Source of the DNA: CAYVQU01 sp964453155
GTDB taxonomy: Bacteria; Chloroflexota; Anaerolineae; Anaerolineales; UBA11858
Reading direction: 5' to 3'
Assembly: GCA_964453155.1 (NCBI GenBank)
Contig: CAYVQU010000223.1
Span: forward strand, 1-7,755
DNA: 7,755 nt
Under the pieces are notes generated by a model. The model did no database searches. It was not told the DNA's origin and was given only the letters and a program-made list of their open reading frames with translations. Of the stretch, positions 1 through 6,538 are shown piece by piece. The first letter of the stretch is position 1, and each line of letters opens with the position of its first letter. The position numbers and the translations under genes were made by a program.

Positions 1-106
1 TTACGAAAACCCTTGTCAACCTTTTCTCCCCCTAACTTCCGGGAATTGCTGTGATTATGATGATGTTGCCTATTAAATGATTTCTGTTTCAGCAACATTT
101 TATAAG
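1..106. other. Upstream spacer / possible gene tail
   Basis: No complete gene is visible. All three + strand frames are open from the window edge and close early (stops at 33-35, 52-54 and 74-76). One may be the last codons of a gene lying outside the window, but I cannot tell which. A weak hairpin pairs ATGTTGC (63-69) with GCAACAT (92-98) across a 22-nt loop and is followed by a short T run. The strong terminator just downstream supports a + strand transcript entering from the left. Confidence 0.35.
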
Positions 107-153
107 GAAACCAGGAATGCAGGAATTTTTTCTTGTATTCCTGGTTTCTTTTT
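107..153 (+). terminator. Strong intrinsic terminator of an upstream gene
   Basis: GAAACCAGGAAT (107-118) pairs perfectly with ATTCCTGGTTTC (137-148). Pairing continues inward through 119-125/130-136 with two G-U pairs, giving a 19-bp stem with a TTTT loop. Five T residues follow directly at 149-153. On the opposite strand no T tract follows the stem, so the signal points rightward. It ends transcription from a gene outside the window. Confidence 0.85.
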
Positions 154-272
154 GGATAAGTGGCACTAGATGGCAGTGTTTTTCGTGGCAATGGCAGTAA
201 CTTTTTGGGTATCCTGTGGGGGAATTATCAATTAGCGTGCGGATGAACCGCACCCAACCAAAGGAGTACCTC
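154..272. other. Leader region of the 132-aa membrane protein
   Basis: This non-coding stretch must hold the promoter of the next gene, because it lies between a strong terminator and the start codon. I do not see a convincing -35/-10 pair. A near-repeat TGGCA...TGGCAGT occurs at about 161-177 and 187-197. The 3' part carries a small hairpin (237-253) and the ribosome binding site AGGAG (262-266). Confidence 0.4.
237..253 (+). repeat. Small hairpin upstream of the ribosome binding site
   Basis: GTGCGG (237-242) and CCGCAC (248-253) form a perfect 6-bp stem around the loop ATGAA. It ends 8 nt before the AGGAG Shine-Dalgarno sequence of the gene starting at 273. Its position matches the larger palindromes in front of the genes at 4855, 5653 and 6585. 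It may shape the 5' end of the mRNA or be a small dispersed repeat; no T tract follows, so it is not a terminator. Confidence 0.5.
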
Positions 273-671
273 ATGTTATCCATATTTGAAAATAAAAATT
301 CCATGCTGCACATTGCCATGCGGAGCAATGCCGCTTTTTGTGATCTGAGTAGCCTGGTGATGATCATCTTTGCCAAACCCCTGGCCGCTTTCTTGGGCCT
401 ATCCAATCCCGCCATTCTGGTGGGGATCGGGATCGCCTTGTTTGCCTGGGCACTGCTGCTCTTTTGGGGATCGGTCCAGACGGATGTTCCTAAGTGGCTG
501 GCTTGGCTGGCCATCGACGGTGACCTGGGATGGGTGTTGGGCAGCGTCGTAATCCTATTGTTACCGACCGTAACCTTCACCGGCCCCGGCAAATGGACCA
601 TCGCCATCATCGCCGATATCGTCTTGGTATTCGCCATCTGGCAGTTCTACGCCCTGCGCAAAGCAAAATAA
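273..671 (+). CDS. Small four-helix integral membrane protein, function unknown
   Basis: This 132-aa protein is predicted to cross the membrane four times (about residues 24-43, 47-68, 84-102 and 108-128) and ends in a basic tail (R129, K130, K132). It resembles a widespread group of short 4-TM proteins with a 'plaaflGL' segment after helix 1 and a D-L-x-W motif at the start of helix 3 (here D84, L85, W87). No catalytic residues or soluble domain are visible, and I know of no established function. The ATG at 273 is chosen because AGGAG (262-266) sits 6 nt upstream. An in-frame GTG at 216 would add 19 residues, but it lacks a ribosome binding site and would translate through the leader hairpin. 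The gene appears to be a single transcription unit, bounded by terminators at 107-153 and 697-734. Confidence 0.8.
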   Translation: MLSIFENKNSMLHIAMRSNAAFCDLSSLVMIIFAKPLAAFLGLSNPAILVGIGIALFAWALLLFWGSVQTDVPKWLAWLAIDGDLGWVLGSVVILLLPTVTFTGPGKWTIAIIADIVLVFAIWQFYALRKAK

Positions 672-696
672 GTTTATAGCAACATCCCCATCCCGT

Positions 697-734
697 ACCG
701 CCCCACTCAAAATTGAAGTGGGGCGGTGTTTTTT
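697..734 (+). terminator. Intrinsic terminator after the 132-aa gene
   Basis: ACCGCCCCAC (697-706) pairs perfectly with GTGGGGCGGT (718-727), a GC-rich 10-bp stem with an 11-nt loop. It is followed by G and then six T residues (729-734). It lies 25 nt after the stop codon and separates this gene from the MFS transporter unit. Confidence 0.9.
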
Positions 735-747
735 GTCCCTAATCTTA

Positions 748-777
748 AATATATTTGCAATATATTGACAATATATA
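748..777. promoter_or_regulatory. Phased AT-rich repeat, candidate repressor operator
   Basis: The octamer AATATATT occurs at 748-755 and 759-766, and a variant AATATATA at 770-777, so the copies are spaced 11 bp apart, close to one DNA helical turn. Within this array, ATATATTG (760-767) and CAATATAT (769-776) form a perfect 8-bp inverted repeat around a single A. The palindrome covers the -35 box, where a bound repressor would block RNA polymerase. Exporter genes are often controlled by TetR, MarR, PadR or GntR-type repressors at such sites. No regulator gene lies in the window, so the family cannot be named. Confidence 0.55.
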
Positions 778-793
778 TACAAAATGATATACT
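765..793 (+). promoter_or_regulatory. Sigma70-type promoter of the MFS transporter
   Basis: A perfect -35 box TTGACA (765-770) is followed after exactly 17 nt by TATACT (788-793), which matches the TATAAT consensus at five of six positions. The predicted transcript starts near 800, leaving a leader of about 27 nt before the ATG at 827. The region is very AT-rich and lies right after the preceding terminator, as expected for an independent unit. Because no canonical terminator is seen until beyond 7601, this promoter could serve the downstream genes as well. Confidence 0.85.
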
Positions 794-826
794 GTTCCAT
801 GAACTGGTTTTTACAAGGAAGAAGAA

Positions 827-2113
827 ATGAAAAACTCAAAATTATTAGCCGTCTTTTTAGTTGTTTTTGTAGATTTACTAGGATTTGGGCTGATTTTGCC
901 CCTATTACCCTACTACGCCGATGAATATGGGGCCACCCCTTTCATCGTCGGGTTGTTGACGGCCTCGAATGCCGCGGCTCAACTGATTGGCGCACCGCTA
1001 CTGGGCCGCCTCTCCGACCGGTTTGGACGCCGCCCGATTTTACTCGTCAGCATCTTTGGAACGCTGATCGGTTTTATTGTTTTGGGGGTGGCCGAACCGC
1101 TTGGCGAGAGTCTGGCCGGATTATTTGGGCTGACGGCGACGGTCAACACATTCATCATCAGTCTGCTGTTTTCTTCCCGCCTCATCGACGGCCTGACCGG
1201 TGCCAACATCAGTGTGGCTCAGGCCTATATCACCGACGTCACGACCGAAGAGAACCGGGCGCAAGGTCTCGGGATTATCGGAGCCGCGTTTGGGTTGGGG
1301 TTCATTTTTGGCCCCGCGTTAGGGGGAGTGTTGAGCACCTATGGCTACGCCGTCCCTGCTTTTGCGGCCGCAGGCCTGGCACTACTCAACTTACTCGCAG
1401 TCTATTTCTATCTCCCCGAATCGCTTACTCCCGAAATGCGCGCTGAGATGGTTGCTCGAAACACTGAAAAACCGGCTATGTCCCTGCAGGCTTTATGGAC
1501 CACTCTTAATCGCCCCCGAGTGGGACCACTGTTACACATCCGATTTTTCTTCGGCTTGGCATTTTCCACCTTTCAAACCATCTTTGCCCTTTACGCCCAA
1601 TACCGCCTGGATTTGGATGCCCGGGCAACCGGTTTCATCCTGACATATGTCGGGGTGCTGTCGGTCATTGTTCAGGGTTTCGCCGTTGGGTGGCTTAGCA
1701 AACGATTCTCTGAAAAAAATCTCATTCTGGTATCAACGATCACGATGGCCATCAGCTTGTTGGCTTGGGCGTTCACCCCCAATGTGATCACCCTGCTGAT
1801 CATCATGGCCCCCCTTGCTTTTGCGGGCGGCACCTTAGGGACCATCATCAATTCGGCCCTGACCAAATCGGTTTATCCCGAAGAAGTCGGCGGGACCTTA
1901 GGTTTAGCCGCCTCTCTCGAAAGCGGGACCCGGGTGATTGCCCCCTCCATTGGTGGTTTGTTACTCGGACAGGTTGGCACCTGGGCACCGGGTGTGGTGT
2001 CAGCCATCATTATGGTGTGGGTCAGCAGCTTTGTTTGGCGCAAACTCTTCGTCAATCCGGATCCACCCCTGCCACAACGGAATCAACCGCTGCCAGTTGA
2101 AACAACGATATAG
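827..2113 (+). CDS. MFS exporter, DHA1 (TetA-like) drug/H+ antiporter type
   Basis: This 428-aa protein has the usual length and 12-helix hydrophobicity pattern of a DHA1 major facilitator transporter. Signature motifs are intact. The helix 1 motif runs from D16 to P25 (DLLGFGLILP). Motif A in loop 2-3 is GRLSDRFGRR (60-69). Motif B is around R118 to G125. The antiporter motif C in helix 5 is GLGFIFGPALGG (156-167). In known relatives these mark proton-driven export of tetracyclines or other lipophilic compounds across the cytoplasmic membrane; the substrate here cannot be read from sequence. The ATG at 827 is supported by AAGGAAG (815-821). The gene follows a near-consensus promoter with an operator-like palindrome, suggesting inducible expression. 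A 53-nt gap without a terminator separates it from the Mo-enzyme genes, so read-through or coexpression is plausible. Confidence 0.92.
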   Translation: MKNSKLLAVFLVVFVDLLGFGLILPLLPYYADEYGATPFIVGLLTASNAAAQLIGAPLLGRLSDRFGRRPILLVSIFGTLIGFIVLGVAEPLGESLAGLFGLTATVNTFIISLLFSSRLIDGLTGANISVAQAYITDVTTEENRAQGLGIIGAAFGLGFIFGPALGGVLSTYGYAVPAFAAAGLALLNLLAVYFYLPESLTPEMRAEMVARNTEKPAMSLQALWTTLNRPRVGPLLHIRFFFGLAFSTFQTIFALYAQYRLDLDARATGFILTYVGVLSVIVQGFAVGWLSKRFSEKNLILVSTITMAISLLAWAFTPNVITLLIIMAPLAFAGGTLGTIINSALTKSVYPEEVGGTLGLAASLESGTRVIAPSIGGLLLGQVGTWAPGVVSAIIMVWVSSFVWRKLFVNPDPPLPQRNQPLPVETTI

Positions 2114-2166
2114 AAAAGTGGTTTACAATAGATTTGGATATTTAGATCGGAATATGGGAGAAGATA

Positions 2167-2658
2167 ATGGAACTCAAGATCAACGGACAAACATATGCTG
2201 TCCCCGCTGAGCAAGAAACCCGGATGTTGGTGTGGGTACTGCGCGATCAACTCGGGCTGACGGGCACCAAATACGGCTGTGGAGCCGGAATTTGCGGCTC
2301 CTGCACCGTTTTGGTCGCCGGCGAACCCACCCGGTCGTGCCTGACCCCCACCGCCACCGTCGTTGGGAAAGAAATTACCACCATTGAAGGTCTGGCTGCA
2401 ACTGGACCCGGAGGCGAAGTCGAACTGCATCCTGTGCAGCAGGCTTTCATTGAAACCCAGACACCCCAATGCGGCTACTGCATGTCCGGCCAAATGATCA
2501 CGGCGGCCTCGCTACTGGAAAACAATCCGGCTCCGACGCCGGAAGAAATCGTGGCGGCGATGAACACCGTCTACTGCCGCTGCGGGACCTATGTGCGGAT
2601 CAAAGATGCGGTCTCCCGAGCGGCGGAAATCATCGCCGAGGAGGGGAACAATGGCTAA
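2167..2658 (+). CDS. [2Fe-2S] small subunit of IorAB-type molybdenum hydroxylase
   Basis: This 163-aa protein is the electron-transfer subunit of a xanthine oxidase-family enzyme. The N-terminal ferredoxin-like domain has the plant-type cluster ligands C38, C43, C46 and C58. The C-terminal helical domain has the second cluster ligands C102, C105, C137 and C139, in the characteristic QCGYC and CRCG motifs. All eight cysteines are present and the length is typical. The QCGYCMSGQ form fits the isoquinoline 1-oxidoreductase alpha/aldehyde dehydrogenase small-subunit group. There is no signal peptide, so it probably leaves the cytoplasm bound to the Tat-targeted large subunit. The start is supported by GGGAG (2156-2160), 6 nt upstream. 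Its end overlaps the large-subunit gene by 8 bp, indicating translational coupling. The physiological substrate is unknown. Confidence 0.93.
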   Translation: MELKINGQTYAVPAEQETRMLVWVLRDQLGLTGTKYGCGAGICGSCTVLVAGEPTRSCLTPTATVVGKEITTIEGLAATGPGGEVELHPVQQAFIETQTPQCGYCMSGQMITAASLLENNPAPTPEEIVAAMNTVYCRCGTYVRIKDAVSRAAEIIAEEGNNG

Positions 2659-4819
2659 AGATGAAAAAATCGGCCAGCCGAAGCGCAAACTCTCCCGGCG
2701 TGAATTCCTGATCGCCGTTGGCGTCGCCGGAGGCGGTCTACTCCTGGGGACCAAAGCGGGACTACCGTTTGCCCGGCTCAAAATTGCCGAAGTCTTCGAA
2801 TCTGGCGCGGCTCCTGGCGGTCTGGAGGCTGAGGCGACGGCCTGGTTTCAAATCACACCCGAAAATATTGTCAAGATTTTCATCCCCAAGGCCGAGATGG
2901 GGCAGGGCGTTCACACCGCATTGGCCCAAATCGCGGCCGAAGAGCTCGAAATCGACTGGCAGCAATTAGAGGTACTCCAAGCCGGGACCGGCCAGGGCTT
3001 AGACGATTCCTTCGGCACCGGGGCCAGCAATAGTGTGTCGACCATGTACCAACCCATCCGAGAAGCCGCCGCGACCCTGCGGGAGATGCTCAGAGCGGAG
3101 GCGGCTAACTTTTTCGGCGTTTCTCCAGAGGTACTGACGATCCAAACCGGCCAAATTTTTACAGAGGGGGGCGCCGCCCTGACCTACGGGGAAGTCGCGG
3201 CCCTGAAATTGGATTGGGAAATCCCCGAGGAGGCGCCGCCCCTCAAATCCAAACAGGATTTTCGCTACATCGGCCAATCCACCCCGCGGGTTGATCTGCG
3301 CGCAAAAGTCTTGGGCACCGCCGCCTATGGATATGACCTGCGGCTCCCTGAAATGCTTTACGGTGCGGTCGCCCGGCCGCCAAAAATCGGTTCCACCCTG
3401 AAATCCGCGGCCGCCGGTGAAGCTGCCAACCGCCCAGGGGTGGTCAAAGTCATCCTGGCAGATGATTTCGCCGGGGTGGTCGCGGAGACTCGCGATCAGG
3501 CCTACGGCGCCGTCAACGCCCTGGATTTGGAATGGGAAACGAAGAAAATTTGGGAACAGGCCGATTTGGATGCCCTGGTAACCGTTGGCCAGGGCAAAGG
3601 GGTCCAGATTCAAAAAGAAGGCGACCCTACCCAGACTTTAGATGAGTTGCCGGTCGTAACGGCCGAATACCGCACCCCAATGGCCTTCCACGCCCACCTC
3701 GAACCCCAGGCCGCCACCGTGGACGTCAAACCCAACCGGGTGGACGTTTACGCCGCGACCCAATTCCCCGTGCGGCTGCGCGAATTCATCGCCAAGGCCA
3801 TTGACCGCCAAGAAGACGAGGTTTTCGTCACCCCCACTTATTTGGGCGGCGGATTTGGCCGCAAGATTGGCACCGAAGCTGCGGTGGAAGCCGCCCGGCT
3901 CTCGGCCGCAGTGGGCAAACCCGTCCACATCGGCTGGACCCGGCCCGAAGATTTCCGCCACGGATTTTTACGCCCGCCGACCCATCATGCCTTCCGCGGC
4001 GCTTTGAACGGCAAGAAAATCGCTGCTGTGGAACATCAGCAAGCCAGCGGAGCGGTGGCTTTTCCATTTTTATCGGGCGCTTTCAAAGCCATTTTGGGCG
4101 CCGATTTTGGGGCCTGGCGCGGTGCCCGCCTCAACTATGCGATCCCTGACAGAAGTGTGACCGCCTGGCTGCCCGAACTCCCCCTGGCGACCGGTTGGTG
4201 GCGCGGCTTGGGATTATTGGCGAACACCTTTGCCGTCGAAAGCTTTATCGACGAGTTGGCCCACGCCGCGGGCGTCGATCCCCTCGAATTCCGCCTGGCT
4301 CATTTATCGAATGATGAATTTACCGCTCGCCGCCGGGCCACCCTCCAAGCAGCAGCCGAAAACGCGGGTTGGGGGCAATCCTTACCGGCCGGTCGGGCCC
4401 TGGGGATCGCGACCAGCATCGATGTCGGCACGGTTGTGGCCCAGGTGGCCGAAATTTCAGTGGAAAGTGGTGAAATTCGAGTCCACAAAGTTACCTCGGC
4501 GGTTGATCCCGGTTTGGTTATCAACCCCGATGGGGCCACGGCCCAAATCCAGGGTGCGATCATCATGGGGCTGAGTTCTACGCTGGTGGAGGCCGTGTAT
4601 CTCGAAAATGGGCAGTTAACGGCCAATAACTTCAATAAATATCCCCTGCTGCAGATGAAACAAGCGCCCGACATCGAGGTCATTCTCCTCGAAAGCGGCG
4701 ATAAACCTAACGGGATGGGCGAACCTCCCATCGGTCCGATTGCGGCCGCGGTCGCTAATGCCGTGTTTGCCTTGACCGGGCAACGGTTACGAAATTTACC
4801 CTTGAAATTGAAAATGTAA
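2651..4819 (+). CDS. Molybdopterin-binding large subunit, IorB-type, Tat-exported
   Basis: This 722-aa protein is the catalytic subunit of a xanthine oxidase-family molybdenum hydroxylase and is close to the usual IorB length. A twin-arginine signal SRREFLIAVGVAGGG begins at residue 15 (R16, R17), predicting export of the folded enzyme. Family motifs include MGQG (83-86), HLEP with E351, the cofactor-binding loop GGGFGR (399-404), WWRG (516-519), and a C-terminal GEPPIGP in which E691 matches the catalytic glutamate of the family. Such enzymes hydroxylate N-heterocycles or oxidise aldehydes using water; the substrate here cannot be assigned. The ATG at 2651 is chosen because GAGGAGGGG (2638-2646) precedes it and the Tat signal starts right after. 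An in-frame ATG at 2591 lies inside the small-subunit gene and lacks this support. No FAD subunit, cytochrome c or XdhC/CoxF-like maturation gene lies nearby. Confidence 0.93.
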   Translation: MAKDEKIGQPKRKLSRREFLIAVGVAGGGLLLGTKAGLPFARLKIAEVFESGAAPGGLEAEATAWFQITPENIVKIFIPKAEMGQGVHTALAQIAAEELEIDWQQLEVLQAGTGQGLDDSFGTGASNSVSTMYQPIREAAATLREMLRAEAANFFGVSPEVLTIQTGQIFTEGGAALTYGEVAALKLDWEIPEEAPPLKSKQDFRYIGQSTPRVDLRAKVLGTAAYGYDLRLPEMLYGAVARPPKIGSTLKSAAAGEAANRPGVVKVILADDFAGVVAETRDQAYGAVNALDLEWETKKIWEQADLDALVTVGQGKGVQIQKEGDPTQTLDELPVVTAEYRTPMAFHAHLEPQAATVDVKPNRVDVYAATQFPVRLREFIAKAIDRQEDEVFVTPTYLGGGFGRKIGTEAAVEAARLSAAVGKPVHIGWTRPEDFRHGFLRPPTHHAFRGALNGKKIAAVEHQQASGAVAFPFLSGAFKAILGADFGAWRGARLNYAIPDRSVTAWLPELPLATGWWRGLGLLANTFAVESFIDELAHAAGVDPLEFRLAHLSNDEFTARRRATLQAAAENAGWGQSLPAGRALGIATSIDVGTVVAQVAEISVESGEIRVHKVTSAVDPGLVINPDGATAQIQGAIIMGLSSTLVEAVYLENGQLTANNFNKYPLLQMKQAPDIEVILLESGDKPNGMGEPPIGPIAAAVANAVFALTGQRLRNLPLKLKM

Positions 4820-4843
4820 GGGTGACGCGTGCGTCGCCCCTAC
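4816..4843. repeat. 28-bp palindromic element, copy 1
   Basis: GTAAGGGTGACGC (4816-4828) and GCGTCGCCCCTAC (4831-4843) form an inverted repeat with one mismatch (A4819/C4840) and one G-U pair (T4823/G4836). The left arm overlaps the large-subunit stop codon (4817-4819). The element has the same length and outer arms as the perfect copy at 5613-5640 and is likewise followed by CGGAGGA, the ribosome binding site of the next gene. The class looks like the short GTAGGGGC palindromes that I recall as common in some Chloroflexota and cyanobacterial genomes; that resemblance is from memory and unverified. Confidence 0.75.
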
Positions 4844-4854
4844 CGGAGGAACCC

Positions 4855-5607
4855 ATGAAACGAATTACCTGGTACCAAATCATCACCATTCTGGTCACGA
4901 CTGCAACAATTACGGTCAATGCGCTGGCCAATATTCTGCCCTTCAATGGTCAAGAGACCGGCGAAATTTCTGATCGGTTTGAAATTTTATTTGTCCCCGC
5001 GGGGTATGTTTTCTCGATCTGGGGATTGATTTACCTGGGGCTGATTGCTTTCACAGTTTATCAGGCCCTGCCCGCCCAACGGGATAACGCCCTGATCCGA
5101 AAAATATCTCCGGCGTATTGGGTTGGAAATTTATCCAACGCGATTTGGGTTTTCCTGTGGCATTATGAATTTTTCGCCTTGACCCTGATCTTCATGTTGG
5201 TTTTATTGGCCAGCCTGCTAGTAATTTACGTCCAAATTTCGAAAGAGAAAGCCGGATTCAGCCAAACTCAAAAATGGTTGGTTCAAATCCCGTTCAGCGT
5301 TTATCTGGGTTGGATCACGGTCGCTACAGTGGCCAATGTAACTCAGGTGCTGTTCTACTTTGATTGGGGCGGTTGGGGGATCGCACCCGCGATGTGGGCC
5401 GTGATCATGTTGGTGATTGCCACCCTGATTGGGCTGTTGATGCTTTGGCGGGAGAAAGATATTGCCTATGTTCTGGTCTTGATTTGGGCCTTCGTAGGAA
5501 TTACTGCCAGTCAGGCCGATACCGCCCTGGTTGCCAACGCCGCCTGGGTTACGAGTGGAATTTTAGCAGTGGCAGCCGTTGGGCTGCCAATTTTAAATCG
5601 TCAATAA
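4855..5607 (+). CDS. TspO/MBR-family membrane protein, extended form
   Basis: This 250-aa, very hydrophobic, tryptophan-rich protein carries the TspO/MBR pattern. The first core helix reads VPAGYVFSIWGLIY (47-60), matching the TspO PPxWxFxxVW...Y signature. N95 and W98 match the N-x-x-W of the next core helices. The segment PFSVYLGWITVATVAN (146-161) matches the conserved fourth-helix region. TspO proteins bind porphyrins and sterol-like ligands and act in tetrapyrrole, carotenoid or stress physiology. Classical bacterial TspO has about 160 residues and five helices. Here there is an extra N-terminal helix (about 8-28) and roughly two extra C-terminal helices (about 203-219 and 226-246). The ATG at 4855 is preferred because GGAGGA (4845-4850) precedes it; the in-frame GTG at 4822 lies in the palindrome. 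The ligand is unknown. Confidence 0.8.
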   Translation: MKRITWYQIITILVTTATITVNALANILPFNGQETGEISDRFEILFVPAGYVFSIWGLIYLGLIAFTVYQALPAQRDNALIRKISPAYWVGNLSNAIWVFLWHYEFFALTLIFMLVLLASLLVIYVQISKEKAGFSQTQKWLVQIPFSVYLGWITVATVANVTQVLFYFDWGGWGIAPAMWAVIMLVIATLIGLLMLWREKDIAYVLVLIWAFVGITASQADTALVANAAWVTSGILAVAAVGLPILNRQ

Positions 5608-5612
5608 TTGTC

Positions 5613-5640
5613 GTAGGGGCAAAGCATGCTTTGCCCCTAC
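5613..5640. repeat. 28-bp palindromic element, copy 2 (perfect)
   Basis: GTAGGGGCAAAGCA (5613-5626) is the exact reverse complement of TGCTTTGCCCCTAC (5627-5640), so this is a perfect 28-bp palindrome filling most of a 45-nt spacer. It shares the outer arms with copy 1 at 4816-4843 but differs in the inner arm (AAAGC instead of GACGC), with compensating changes on both sides. The 15 bases GCCCCTACCGGAGGA at 5633-5647 are identical in the two copies and include the Shine-Dalgarno sequence. No T tract follows, so it is not a standard terminator. Confidence 0.85.
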
Positions 5641-5652
5641 CGGAGGAAAATT

Positions 5653-6531
5653 ATGAATAAAGCAGAAAAAACAGCACTGATTGCAATCCCGATTGTTATT
5701 CTGGTCGGCGTTGGATTGGCCTTGGCTGGCAGTCAGGGTGGGGCGACATTTGCCGGACTGCCGGTATTCGCCATTGCCGTGGCAGTCGCCTTCCTCATGA
5801 ACTGGATCGCCTTTATCCCGGCGTATCTCCAGCAAACTGAGAAGTTCTTTGACCTAATGGGGGGAATCTCATTCATAACGGTAACGGTTCTGGCCGTTAT
5901 TATCAGCCCGGTGCGAGACATTCGTTCATGGTTGCTGCTGGGAATGGTCGTGATCTGGGCTTATCGGTTGAGTACATTCCTGTATAAACGGGTCCATGCC
6001 GCGGGTGAAGACCGCCGGTTCCGAGAGCTAAAACCCTCCATCCCCCGTTTCCTGATGACTTGGACCCTGCAAGGGATTTGGGTGTCGTTTTCATTGGCCG
6101 CAGCTTTGGTCGCCATTACGTCTGAAAAACGGCTGGCGCTGGGCGCTTTCGCCATCATCGGGTTCCTGGTATGGGTCTTCGGGTTTGGGTTTGAAGTCAT
6201 CTCAGACAATCAGAAGAGCAAATTCACCGCTGATCCAGCCAATAAAGGCAAGTTCATCAACACCGGGTTGTGGTCCTGGTCCCGGCATCCCAATTACTTC
6301 GGCGAAATTGTCCTGTGGATTGGGATTGCCATCGTCGCTTTGCCGATCCTACAGGGCTGGCAGTGGGTCGCCCTGATCTCGCCAATTTTCATCACCCTGT
6401 TATTAACAAAAATCAGCGGAATCCCCATGCTCGAGCGCCGCGCCGATGAAAAATGGGGCGGACAGGAAGATTACGAGGCCTATAAAGCCAACACTTCAAT
6501 CTTAATCCCCCGCCCACCTGTGAAAAAATGA
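5653..6531 (+). CDS. DUF1295 / steroid 5-alpha-reductase-like membrane enzyme
   Basis: This 292-aa polytopic membrane protein belongs to the DUF1295 group, related to steroid 5-alpha reductases and isoprenylcysteine methyltransferases. The diagnostic C-terminal motif is GLWSWSRHPNYFGE (205-218), with R211, H212, N214, Y215 and E218, the region that binds the nicotinamide cofactor in reductase relatives. Upstream lie GEDRRFRELK (118-127) and E181...D185...K190-F191, also typical of the family. About seven or eight helices are predicted and the length is normal. The likely role is NAD(P)H-dependent reduction of a lipid, isoprenoid or fatty-acyl double bond in the membrane, but the substrate is unknown. 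The ATG at 5653 follows GGAGGA (5642-5647). An in-frame ATG at 5626 lies at the palindrome centre and would add nine residues. It sits 45 nt after the TspO-like gene, suggesting cotranscription. Confidence 0.88.
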   Translation: MNKAEKTALIAIPIVILVGVGLALAGSQGGATFAGLPVFAIAVAVAFLMNWIAFIPAYLQQTEKFFDLMGGISFITVTVLAVIISPVRDIRSWLLLGMVVIWAYRLSTFLYKRVHAAGEDRRFRELKPSIPRFLMTWTLQGIWVSFSLAAALVAITSEKRLALGAFAIIGFLVWVFGFGFEVISDNQKSKFTADPANKGKFINTGLWSWSRHPNYFGEIVLWIGIAIVALPILQGWQWVALISPIFITLLLTKISGIPMLERRADEKWGGQEDYEAYKANTSILIPRPPVKK

Positions 6532-6538
6532 ACTAAAA

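Noticed and set aside
162..179. GGCACTAGATGGCAGTG resembles the vertebrate CTCF motif
   Set aside because: The surrounding gene structure is clearly bacterial, so the likeness is coincidental.
216..272. GTG start at 216 adding 19 residues to the 132-aa membrane protein
   Set aside because: No Shine-Dalgarno sequence precedes it and it would translate through the leader hairpin, while the ATG at 273 has AGGAG at ideal spacing.
89..637. 182-codon open frame on the - strand
   Set aside because: It is opposite the terminator and the 132-aa gene, has a composition unlike a real protein and shows no recognisable motif or convincing start context.
748..777. Treating the AT repeats as a short tandem or CRISPR-like array
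   Set aside because: The units are 8 bp with 3-bp gaps, too short for CRISPR repeats, and their overlap with the -35 box fits an operator better.
2122..2155. Possible promoter TTTACA ... TATTTA before the [2Fe-2S] subunit gene
   Set aside because: The candidate -10 boxes lie 11 or about 22 nt from TTTACA, outside the usual 16-18 nt, so the match is weak.
2591..2650. Upstream in-frame ATG for the Mo-enzyme large subunit
   Set aside because: It lies inside the small-subunit gene. The ATG at 2651 has a strong GAGGAGGGG site and puts the twin-arginine signal at the proper distance from the N terminus.
2999..3613. 204-codon open frame on the - strand inside the large-subunit gene
   Set aside because: The + strand gene here has clear family motifs and codon pattern, and long antisense frames are common opposite GC-rich genes.
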